NCBI GenBank assembly: GCA_014360055.1
Contig: JACIYH010000002.1
Coordinates: 102,673 to 140,627 of the forward strand
Length of the DNA stretch: 37,955 bases
Origin: Bacillota bacterium
Lineage (GTDB): Bacteria > Bacillota > Sulfobacillia > JACIYH01
Direction of reading: 5' to 3'
This document shows, in pieces, positions 8,399 to 15,940 of the stretch. A program made the position numbers and the translations under genes. The number at the start of each line of letters is the position of its first letter. Position 1 is the stretch's first letter. The notes beneath the pieces are model-generated. The model searched no databases. It worked only from the letters and a program-made list of their open reading frames with translations, and was not told the origin of the DNA.

Positions 8399-9745
8399 GT
8401 GGCACGCGTGGTGGTGGTCGGCGGAGGGTGGGCCGGCTGCGCCGCCGCTCTGGCCGCGCGCAAGGTGGGGGCGGAAGTGGTGTTGCTGGAGCGCACCGAC
8501 CAACTGCTCGGTACGGGGCTGGTGGGCGGCATCATGCGCAACAACGGCCGCTACACCGCCGCCGAGGAGATGATCGCCCTGGGGGCGGGTGAACTGTTTC
8601 TGGCCTGCGACGCGGTGGCCAGACACCGCGGCATCGAGTTCCCGGGGCACAAGCATGCCACGCTCTACGACGTGGCCCGCATCGAGCCCCGCGTCCGCGC
8701 GCTGCTGATGGAAGCCGGAGTGGAGGTACACCTGCAGCACCGGGTCACCGGCGTCCGCGTGGAGGGCGACCGGCTGGCGGCGGTGGAGGCGGGTGCCGCC
8801 GGGGAGAAGACGGTCTGGGAGGGCGATGCCTTCGTGGACGCCACCGGCAGCGCCGGCCCCCAGGGGAACTGCACCCGCTACGGGCACGGCTGCTGCATGT
8901 GCATCCTGCGCTGTCCCTCCTTCGGGCCGCGGGTGAGCGTGGCCGATAAGGCGGGGGTCAGGGAGAAGATGGGGCGCACGCCCACGGGCCAGGTGGGCTC
9001 CATGAGCGGCTCCTGCAAGATCCTCAAGGATTCCCTGGCTCCGGACCTGCAGCGGGTGCTCGACCGTGACGGGGTGCTGGTGTTGCCGCTGCCCGCGGAA
9101 CTGCGCAAGGCCGACCTCTCCAAGAAGGCCTGCCAGCAGTACGCCCTGCCCGACTTCGCGGAGAACCTGATCCTGCTCGATACCGGGCACGCCAAGCTCA
9201 TGACCAGCTACTTCCCGCTGGAGGCGCTGCGCTCCGTACCCGGCCTGGAGAACGCCCGCTACGAGGACCCCTACGCTGCCGGGGTGGGCAACTCCATCCG
9301 CTATCTGGCCATGAGTCCGCACGATGAGGCACTCAAGGTGGAAGGGGTGGCCAACCTCTTCTGCGGCGGGGAGAAGGCGGGCCCGCTGGTGGGCCACACG
9401 GAGGCCATCTGCACGGGGACCCTGGCCGGGTTCAACGCCGCCCGCCATGCGCAGGGGCTGCCCCCGCTGGTGCTGCCCACCAGCCTGGCGGTCGGGGACG
9501 CCATCGTCCAGGTCACCGAACGGATGCGCGGGCCGGAGGAAGGCCTTACCGAGAAGTACACCTTCTCGGGCTCTGTGTACTTCGCCCGCATGAAAGCCCT
9601 GGGGCTGTACACCACCGACCGGGGGCAGATCCGGCAGCGGGTACGGCAGGCGGGGCTGGAGGGCGTGTTCTCCGGGCTGGCGCGGGCGGAGGCAGCGGCC
9701 AGCCGGGACCGGAGGGAGGTGCAGGGTGTCGGGAGAGAAGCGTGA
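8399..9745 (+). CDS. FAD-dependent oxidoreductase, GidA/TrmFO-like fold, Cys-rich insertion
   Basis: VARVVVVGGGWAGCAAALAARKVGAEVVLLER Rossmann; NLFCGGEKAGPLVGHTEAICTGTLAGFNAAR; Cys cluster CTRYGHGCCMCILRC; GTG 8399 with aaaggggtga RBS. Confidence 0.8.
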   Translation: MARVVVVGGGWAGCAAALAARKVGAEVVLLERTDQLLGTGLVGGIMRNNGRYTAAEEMIALGAGELFLACDAVARHRGIEFPGHKHATLYDVARIEPRVRALLMEAGVEVHLQHRVTGVRVEGDRLAAVEAGAAGEKTVWEGDAFVDATGSAGPQGNCTRYGHGCCMCILRCPSFGPRVSVADKAGVREKMGRTPTGQVGSMSGSCKILKDSLAPDLQRVLDRDGVLVLPLPAELRKADLSKKACQQYALPDFAENLILLDTGHAKLMTSYFPLEALRSVPGLENARYEDPYAAGVGNSIRYLAMSPHDEALKVEGVANLFCGGEKAGPLVGHTEAICTGTLAGFNAARHAQGLPPLVLPTSLAVGDAIVQVTERMRGPEEGLTEKYTFSGSVYFARMKALGLYTTDRGQIRQRVRQAGLEGVFSGLARAEAAASRDRREVQGVGREA

Positions 9746-10172
9746 TCCCTACCTGAGGGGGCAGCAGCCCCCGGCGCGGTTCGTGCGACACCGCCCGGTC
9801 ACCGGCGTGGTGGTGGCGGTGCTGGCGGGTTCCCTGCCCGACCGGGGGCTGGAACTGATTCCCCAGCCCTCGCGGGTGCTGTGCCGGGGTGAGGTGCACG
9901 AACTCATCCTCACGACTGAGGAAGCCGCGCCGGGTTCCCGCGTGGACGCCATCTCCTACCTGGGTTTCTTCGAAGTAAAACAGGGAGGGGTGGTGGTGGT
10001 GGGGGACGACCTGCGCGTACGGGGGTCGGTGATCGGGGAGATAGCGGGCTTCGACGCCACCCACCTGCCCAATCACCTCAACGTGGTCGTGCGGGGGAAG
10101 GTGGCCCTGGACGGGCTGGCCTGGCGCTTCGGGCTGGGCGACCCGGTGGTGATCGGCGGCCCTGCGGCCTGA
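9726..10172 (+). CDS. Conserved hypothetical protein, overlapping the FAD enzyme
   Basis: 148-aa ORF in GTG-start overlap with the previous gene; coding-like composition; no family recognised with certainty. Confidence 0.65.
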   Translation: MSGEKRDPYLRGQQPPARFVRHRPVTGVVVAVLAGSLPDRGLELIPQPSRVLCRGEVHELILTTEEAAPGSRVDAISYLGFFEVKQGGVVVVGDDLRVRGSVIGEIAGFDATHLPNHLNVVVRGKVALDGLAWRFGLGDPVVIGGPAA

Positions 10173-10179
10173 GTGGCGG

Positions 10180-10278
10180 TGGGGCCGGTGGCCCTGCAGC
10201 TTGAACGACCGCTGGGGCCGGTGGCCCTGGGGTCTGAAGGACCGATAGGGCCGGTTGCGCCCGGGCAGGGTTGGCGTA
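10180..10278 (+). repeat. 33-bp tandem repeat, 3 degenerate copies, intergenic
   Basis: tggggccggtggccctgcagcttgaacgaccgc / tggggccggtggccctggggtctgaaggaccga / tagggccggttgcgcccgggcagggttggcgta. Confidence 0.85.
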
Positions 10279-10290
10279 GGGGCGCCAGCC
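10269..10290 (+). other. Inverted repeat / hairpin ggttggcg-tagggg-cgccagcc upstream of PLP enzyme
   Basis: 8-bp stem with one G.T pair, 6-nt loop. Confidence 0.4.
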
Positions 10291-10333
10291 CACGGGTGAT
10301 GGTAAAAGGCGACGTACATCGGGAGGGGTGAAG

Positions 10334-11791
10334 ATGGGTTTCTCTTACCGGTTTCAACTTTACCGTTACCTGCAGCAGAATGCCGGCCGCATCTACGAGG
10401 AGATGCGGAAGGCCGCCGACGAGATAGGGATTCCGCCCGAGTTGCGCGGTAAGTTCGGGCTCACGGGCGCGATTTCAGGCGCTCCCGCCCCCCTGCGCCG
10501 GGACATCCTGGAGGCGAGCGAGAAGGGGGCCGGCGAGGTCATCCCCCTCGCCCGCCTGGTGGACGAGATCAGGGAGATCGTCAAGGATGTCTACGGGGAT
10601 GAATGGGACGTCTGCCCCGTGAACACCTGTGAGGCGGGCCTCTGGGTTTCTTTCGACTGCCTGTGCACGCCGCCCAACCTGGGCCGGGGGGACAACTACC
10701 GGGCCCGCTATATCGCCCCCTATGAGAAGCACCTGCACCACCAGGGGGCGTACGGCCGGCCCTTCCCGCCGCGGTACAAGGACATACTGGCCGACCGCGG
10801 CTGCACGGCCGGAGAACTGGGCTTCTACGGTAAGCGCCTCAACAACCTGGATACGGTCATCGTACCCCTGCCGGGGGCCCGTTACCCCAATCACGGCATC
10901 AAGTACTACCCGGTGCCCTTCATGCTGGACGTGGACCCCGAAGCCAGCCGTGCGGCCCTGGCCGAGGCGGCCGATCGCCACCGCGACCTCCTCACCGGGT
11001 TCACTTCCCTGGGCTACGACACCCCGGGCTACGGGTACGGGGTGAAGGACGAAAAAGGCACCCCTGTGCTGCTCAAGCACATCGGGGAACTGGCCCGCCG
11101 CTACAACGTGCCCTATGTGGTGGACAATGCGTGGGGCCTGCCCTTCGTGGGAACCGACCCCCGTGCCATCGGCGCGGATGTGATGGTCTACAGCATGGAT
11201 AAGGCCTCCGGGGCGGCCACCAGCGGGCTCATCATCGGGCGGGAAGACGTCATGGTCCCCATCCGCCGGGCGCTGGGCATGCACGGAGATCGCTACGGCA
11301 CCATTGCCTCCTACGGCAAGGCGGCCTATGTCACCCAGGACCCGGGGAAAGAGGCGCTCCTCACCCAGATCCAGGCCCTCAAGGTGCTGCGCGACCGGCC
11401 CGAGGTGCTCACCCGCCCGGTCGATGATCTGGAGGCCATCGTGCGCGAGGAACTGGCCGCGCTGCCCGCGAAGGTGCGCGCCGGCCTGGTGGTCAGCAAG
11501 TCCTACAACTCTGGCACGGTGGAGATCAACTACGAGCGCACCTGGCAGGACGGCATCGGTTTGCCCGTCTTCTCCATCGAGGACATGTACGCGGGCAGCC
11601 ACCTCATCCAGACCGGTCTCTCCCAGATGGGGATCATCCCTACCATCTGCTACGACGCCAACATCTTCATCTCGCCCGGCATGGGCACCAGCGACCCGGA
11701 GGGCAACCTCATCCCTGACCGTATGCGCCTGGCGGTGCGGGGGCTGGTGCGCGTCCTGGACATCCTGGCCCGCTGGGCAGGCCTGTCCTGA
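10334..11791 (+). CDS. Fold-type-I PLP-dependent enzyme (SelA/SepCysS-like or lyase/aminotransferase-like), function unknown
   Basis: VPYVVDNAWGLPFVGTDPRAIGADVMVYSMDKASGAATSGLIIG: Asp plus putative Schiff-base Lys in SMDK; ATG 10334 with ggagggg RBS (GTG 10328 also possible). Confidence 0.75.
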   Translation: MGFSYRFQLYRYLQQNAGRIYEEMRKAADEIGIPPELRGKFGLTGAISGAPAPLRRDILEASEKGAGEVIPLARLVDEIREIVKDVYGDEWDVCPVNTCEAGLWVSFDCLCTPPNLGRGDNYRARYIAPYEKHLHHQGAYGRPFPPRYKDILADRGCTAGELGFYGKRLNNLDTVIVPLPGARYPNHGIKYYPVPFMLDVDPEASRAALAEAADRHRDLLTGFTSLGYDTPGYGYGVKDEKGTPVLLKHIGELARRYNVPYVVDNAWGLPFVGTDPRAIGADVMVYSMDKASGAATSGLIIGREDVMVPIRRALGMHGDRYGTIASYGKAAYVTQDPGKEALLTQIQALKVLRDRPEVLTRPVDDLEAIVREELAALPAKVRAGLVVSKSYNSGTVEINYERTWQDGIGLPVFSIEDMYAGSHLIQTGLSQMGIIPTICYDANIFISPGMGTSDPEGNLIPDRMRLAVRGLVRVLDILARWAGLS

Positions 11792-11842
11792 GGCGGCCCC
11801 TTGAGTGCGGCCCCGGGCAGGGGAAAGGTGCGGTAGCCTGGA

Positions 11843-12583
11843 GTGGAGCGGGAACTGGAATACCTGACACTGAAGGCGATCGGCGAGTCTTCCCAACCCG
11901 TTGGTTCCTGGGGGTTGCGGGACGAACTGGCACGGCTGGGCATCTCGCTTTCGGAGGCCACGGCCGGGCGCATCCTGCGCGAGATGGACAAGCGCGGTTT
12001 CACCGAGCGGCGGGGTTTCCGGGGCCGGGTGCTCACCCCCCAGGGGCGGGAGCGCCTGGAGACCCTGGCCCGCGAGCACCATACCTCCAGGAACAGAAAG
12101 GCCTTCCTGGATGCCCTGCGGGCCCGCAACCGCGAGCAGTTGCTCGAGATCCTGGAGGCGCGGCGCGCCATCGAAAGTGAGGTGGCCCGCCTGGCGGCCT
12201 TGCGCGCGGGTCCGGACCTGCTGGAGGAAATGGGGCGGGTGGTTGACCGCCACCAGGCTCAGGTGTCCGGGCATCGTACCGGATGGCAGGAGGACGTCTC
12301 CTTCCACCGCCTGCTGGCACGTGCGGCCGGTAACCGGCTGCTGCTCGCGGCCAGCGAATTGGTGCGCGAGGAAGGCCAGTTGTCCCCCCTGCTGGAGTAT
12401 ATCCGCGGCCGGGTGGGCAGCGTCATGGTGGCCGACCACCGCGCCATCCTGGAACGGGTGAGAGCGCGCGATCCCGAGGGAGCGGCCCGGAGCATGGCGC
12501 GCCACATCGATAACGTCATCGCCGACGTGGTCAGGTTCTGGGAGCAGAACCCGGAGGGCCAGGGTGAGAATACGTCCGGTTAG
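11843..12583 (+). CDS. Transcriptional regulator: N-terminal winged helix (NrpR/RNase R-type wHTH-like) plus C-terminal FCD-like ligand domain
   Basis: LRDELARLGISLSEATAGRILREMDKRGFTERRGFRGRVLTPQGRERLETLA, then LLEILEARRAIESEVARLAALRA...EDVSFHRLLARAAGNRLL...VADHRAILERVRARDPEGAARSMARHIDNV. Confidence 0.8.
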   Translation: MERELEYLTLKAIGESSQPVGSWGLRDELARLGISLSEATAGRILREMDKRGFTERRGFRGRVLTPQGRERLETLAREHHTSRNRKAFLDALRARNREQLLEILEARRAIESEVARLAALRAGPDLLEEMGRVVDRHQAQVSGHRTGWQEDVSFHRLLARAAGNRLLLAASELVREEGQLSPLLEYIRGRVGSVMVADHRAILERVRARDPEGAARSMARHIDNVIADVVRFWEQNPEGQGENTSG

Positions 12584-12590
12584 CCGGGGT

Positions 12591-12629
12591 GAGAGCACCC
12601 GGTTGACAACCGCGCTCTCGTCCGGGTGC
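12591..12629 (+). promoter_or_regulatory. Overlapping inverted repeats (candidate operator and/or attenuator) ahead of the B12 mutase genes
   Basis: Perfect palindrome CGGTTG-A-CAACCG (12600-12612) nested in GAGAGC (12591-12596)/GCTCTC (12614-12619); competing 8-bp IR GCACCCGG (12595-12602)/CCGGGTGC (12622-12629). Confidence 0.5.
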
Positions 12630-12663
12630 AGCTGATCATCAAAGATGAGCAGGAGGACCGGCG

Positions 12664-12906
12664 ATGGGTGGGGCACTGGATCGCGTGGCAGATGCCCTCG
12701 ATGTGGAAACGTTCCTGGTGGGGGATAGCGAGGAGGAGTGCCTGCGGCTGGCCCGCAGGCTCATGGAGGAACTGGGGCTGCCGGACCACGACGTCATTTC
12801 GCTTCAGTTCCGGGGGCTGGGGGCACGGGTGCGGGTGCGGGCTTACCTGTACCGGCCCGGGGGCGAATACGGCTGGTTGAAAGAAGGGAACGCCAGTGGC
12901 GGCTAG
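12664..12906 (+). CDS. Small protein resembling the dimerisation domain that precedes the B12 domain in OraE/KamE
   Basis: EECLRLARRLMEELGLPDHDVISLQFRGLGARVRVRAYLYRPG; compare OraE region AAIEFAKKMNLEEVEVINREV..EGTRIELKGRVPF (recalled, not aligned); RBS gatgagcaggagg; overlaps next gene by 11 bp. Confidence 0.65.
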   Translation: MGGALDRVADALDVETFLVGDSEEECLRLARRLMEELGLPDHDVISLQFRGLGARVRVRAYLYRPGGEYGWLKEGNASGG

Positions 12907-14731
12907 CCCGGCCACAGCGCCGCGCACCCGACGGGTCTTGCTGGCCCCCCTCGACCCCGTCCATGACGTGGGGCTGAAACTGATCAAGAAGCAGTTGGAG
13001 GCACGGGGGCACCAGGTGACGCTGCTGCCTCCCGACCTCACCCCCGAAGAGGTAACCCGGGCGGCCCTCGCAGGCCGCTATGACTGCCTGCTGGTCAGCC
13101 GCACGGTGGGTTACGAGTCGGCGGAAATCCTGGCCCGGCTGGCCGATCTGCTGGACGGGGCCGGGCTCAGGCCCCGGATGCGCGTCGCGGTGGGCGGCAT
13201 GGCGGTGCGGCCGGAACTGGCCGCCGAAATGGGGTTCGACGCCGGTTTCGGACCGGGCACGCCCCCCGAGGCGGCGGTGGCTTTCGTGGAGGAAGCCCCG
13301 CCCCGCCATGACGAAGAAGCCCTCAGCCTGCAGAAGCCTGACCTGTGCGCGCTTTACAGCTACCACTGGAAGGACACGGTCATCGGTGACGCCGCCCGCG
13401 AACTGGCCCGGGGGATCGTGGCCTGGGCCGAGGGGGCGCGCACCCCCGGCAGCGAGCGGGCGGCGGTGGCCCAGGCCATGCTGGTAGCGGATGAAGGCGA
13501 GCGCCTGCGGCTGGAAGAGGAGTACCTCCACCTGTGCGGAGATGAGGTGGTGGCCATGAGGCGCGGGCAGCCGCCCCCTCATGGCCGCCTGATCGGAGAA
13601 GAAGAAAAAAGGCGTGCGCTGGGCCTGTTCGCCCGGGGCAGGGGGTGGCAGCCCCTCACCGTTACCGGCTACCAGCGCCTTCCAGTGGTTTTCGTGCAGT
13701 ACGGTACCGGCTGCCCCGTCATGGACGCCCTGCACGCGGTGGTGGCGGCCCGCTGGGGGGCGCAGGGAACCGTACACTTCGACCCGGCCTGGAGCGCCCG
13801 CCAGGAGGGGTTGCCGCGCGGGCTGGTGGCCTGGAGCGCGGACGGTACTTTTTACACGCCGGAGAACCTGCAGTTCTTCCGGGAGGCCACCGGGAACGAC
13901 CTGCTATGGCAGGTGAGGGCCCACCGGGGCCTCAACACGCCGGAGACGGTGGTGTGGGCAGCGGCCGCCGGGGCGGACCTCACCAAGATCAACCCGGTGT
14001 ACGGTTCCCTGGGCGGAGGTACCGACCCCGAGCGGCTGCTGGTGGATGCGGTGGCGGCCATGCGCCTGGCCGCACGCTACGGCCTGCCCTTCGACGTGGT
14101 GACCAACGAGGAACTGGGCGGCGTCCCCGCCCACAAAGCCATAGCGGGAATGCTGGCGGTGGTGGCCACGGCCCTGGAACTGGGGGCCCGCCCCATCCTG
14201 CAACCACTGTTCTGCTATTCCCCTGAGGCCATGCTCGAGGGGTACATGGAGCAGGACTACGTGGACTGGAACGCTGCCAAGGTGATCGCCCTGCGGCGCA
14301 TCATCGACGCTCCCATCTGGCCGGGGGCGCCCATCGGGTTCCTGACCCACACGGAAGAGAGGGTGCAATCGGCGGTGACCACCTCGCTGCACGCGGGGCT
14401 GGCCGCCTCCCTGGGGGTGGACGCCATCACCATAGCCTCCACGGACGAGGCATACTCCCGCGGCCCCATCACGGCGGCGGCGCGGGTGGACTCCCTGCGT
14501 GCCGTGGGGGAGGTGTTCCGCTTCCTGGGTGAGGCCCGGGTTTCCCCCACCACCCGTGCGGAAAAGCTGGCCGAACAGCTACTTGAGGGGGTGGCCGGCA
14601 CGCTGCGCGACGCCCTGCGGCAGCCTTCCTTCTGCCAGGCTCTTTACGCGGGGGTGTTCGGCACCCGTGAAGAAGGGGGTAACCCGGGGCGGGCGGGCAG
14701 AGGTACGGTGACCCGCTCCGCTCCCCAATAG
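12896..14731 (+). CDS. Cobalamin-dependent mutase-like protein: N-terminal B12-binding Rossmann domain fused to glutamate-mutase-like TIM barrel
   Basis: VLLAPLDPVHDVGLKLIKKQLEARGHQVTLLPP...YDCLLVSRTVGYES...MRVAVGGMAVRPELAAEMGFDAGFGPGT; barrel region VFVQYGTGCPVMDALHAVVAARWG...DLLWQVRAHRGLNTPETVVWAAAAGADLTKINPVYGSLGGGT...VTNEELGGVPAHKAIAGMLAVVATALELGARPIL. Confidence 0.75.
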   Translation: MAASPATAPRTRRVLLAPLDPVHDVGLKLIKKQLEARGHQVTLLPPDLTPEEVTRAALAGRYDCLLVSRTVGYESAEILARLADLLDGAGLRPRMRVAVGGMAVRPELAAEMGFDAGFGPGTPPEAAVAFVEEAPPRHDEEALSLQKPDLCALYSYHWKDTVIGDAARELARGIVAWAEGARTPGSERAAVAQAMLVADEGERLRLEEEYLHLCGDEVVAMRRGQPPPHGRLIGEEEKRRALGLFARGRGWQPLTVTGYQRLPVVFVQYGTGCPVMDALHAVVAARWGAQGTVHFDPAWSARQEGLPRGLVAWSADGTFYTPENLQFFREATGNDLLWQVRAHRGLNTPETVVWAAAAGADLTKINPVYGSLGGGTDPERLLVDAVAAMRLAARYGLPFDVVTNEELGGVPAHKAIAGMLAVVATALELGARPILQPLFCYSPEAMLEGYMEQDYVDWNAAKVIALRRIIDAPIWPGAPIGFLTHTEERVQSAVTTSLHAGLAASLGVDAITIASTDEAYSRGPITAAARVDSLRAVGEVFRFLGEARVSPTTRAEKLAEQLLEGVAGTLRDALRQPSFCQALYAGVFGTREEGGNPGRAGRGTVTRSAPQ

Positions 14732-14734
14732 AAG

Positions 14735-15940
14735 ATGAACCCTGCGGTCCTGGGTTGCGTGGGCACGGCCAAGAACACCGGCAAGACCACGGCTCTCACC
14801 GCCATCCTGGGGGAGGCGCGCCGGCACGGGTACCGGCCGGCCCTCACCAGCATCGGGTACGATGGCGAAGAGCTGGACAACCTGACCGGGCTTCCCAAGC
14901 CGCGGGTGGACGTGGAGCCTGGCGACCTGGTGGCCAGTGCCCTCCCGTGCCTGGAGCGCGCACCTGCAGGGTGGGACGTGGTGGCCGATTGCGGGGTGGC
15001 CACCGCCCTGGGTCCCCTGGTTCTGGCCCGGGTGACCTCCCCCGGCCGGGTGATCCTGGCCGGCCCCGCGCATCGACGGGGGCTGGCGACACTGTGCCGG
15101 TTGCTGGCCGCCCGGCGGGAAGCCGACCTCGTGTTGGTGGACGGGTCTTTCGGCCGGCTTTCGCCCCTGGCCAGGGCCCACGGTATGGTACTTTCCACGG
15201 GGGCGGCCCGTTCCCGTGACCTCGATGCCCTGGGCAGGGAGGCACGGGCCATTGCCGGACTGCTCTCCCTGCCGCGGGAAAGGCTCCGGGGGCTCCCCGG
15301 ACGGCGCCCCCGCCTGTTCCGCCACCTGGGGGCGGAAGAGGGCGAGGAGGCAGCCCGCCTGCTGGCCACGGGCCGGGATGTGCTGGTCGCGGGGATGGTC
15401 ACCCCGGCGGGACTGGCCCGCGTGGCGCACGCCCTGCGCCCGCCCCCCGGCGTGCCCGAGACCCGGACGTCAGGTGGGGTGGCGGGGGGGCCCGGCGCGC
15501 CCGAGGCGCAGGGGTGGGGCCGCCTGGTATTCACCGACCCGGTGCAACTGCTGCTGGCGGGCAAACCCGAGCAGGTCAGTGACGTCGTTTGCCGGATTAT
15601 CTCCCGGGGAGTCCGTTTGGCGGTGGGCAGCGGGCCTGCTATACTGGCGGTGACGGCCAACCCCTACTATCCCGTGCCCCTGGGCGGGGGCCGCTTCCGG
15701 GCCGGCGCGGTGGACGCAGGAGCGCTGCGGACATCCCTCGAGGAGCACCTGGGGGCAGGGGTACCGGTGGTGGACGTGCTCCGGGACGGGCCGGACCGCC
15801 TTTGGCGGGTGGTGGAGGAGAGATTGCTTGCTCGAGGACCGCGGGCGCGTGGACCGGCTGAACCGCTACCTGGCACGGTGCGGGCTGGGTTCCCGGCGCA
15901 AATGCGAGGAACTGATCCGGGCGGGCCGGGTACGGGTTGA
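14735..15940 (+). CDS. P-loop NTPase, putative aminomutase reactivase/chaperone (KamB-like)
   Basis: Walker A GTAKNTGKTTALTAIL near N-terminus; DLVLVDGSFGR; immediately downstream of the B12 mutase (3-bp gap). Confidence 0.6.
   Translation: MNPAVLGCVGTAKNTGKTTALTAILGEARRHGYRPALTSIGYDGEELDNLTGLPKPRVDVEPGDLVASALPCLERAPAGWDVVADCGVATALGPLVLARVTSPGRVILAGPAHRRGLATLCRLLAARREADLVLVDGSFGRLSPLARAHGMVLSTGAARSRDLDALGREARAIAGLLSLPRERLRGLPGRRPRLFRHLGAEEGEEAARLLATGRDVLVAGMVTPAGLARVAHALRPPPGVPETRTSGGVAGGPGAPEAQGWGRLVFTDPVQLLLAGKPEQVSDVVCRIISRGVRLAVGSGPAILAVTANPYYPVPLGGGRFRAGAVDAGALRTSLEEHLGAGVPVVDVLRDGPDRLWRVVEERLLARGPRARGPAEPLPGTVRAGFPAQMRGTDPGGPGTG

Noticed and set aside
10475-12676. 733-aa minus-strand ORF antisense to the PLP enzyme and FCD regulator
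   Set aside because: Same GC-bias artefact; plus-strand genes have recognisable motifs and RBSs
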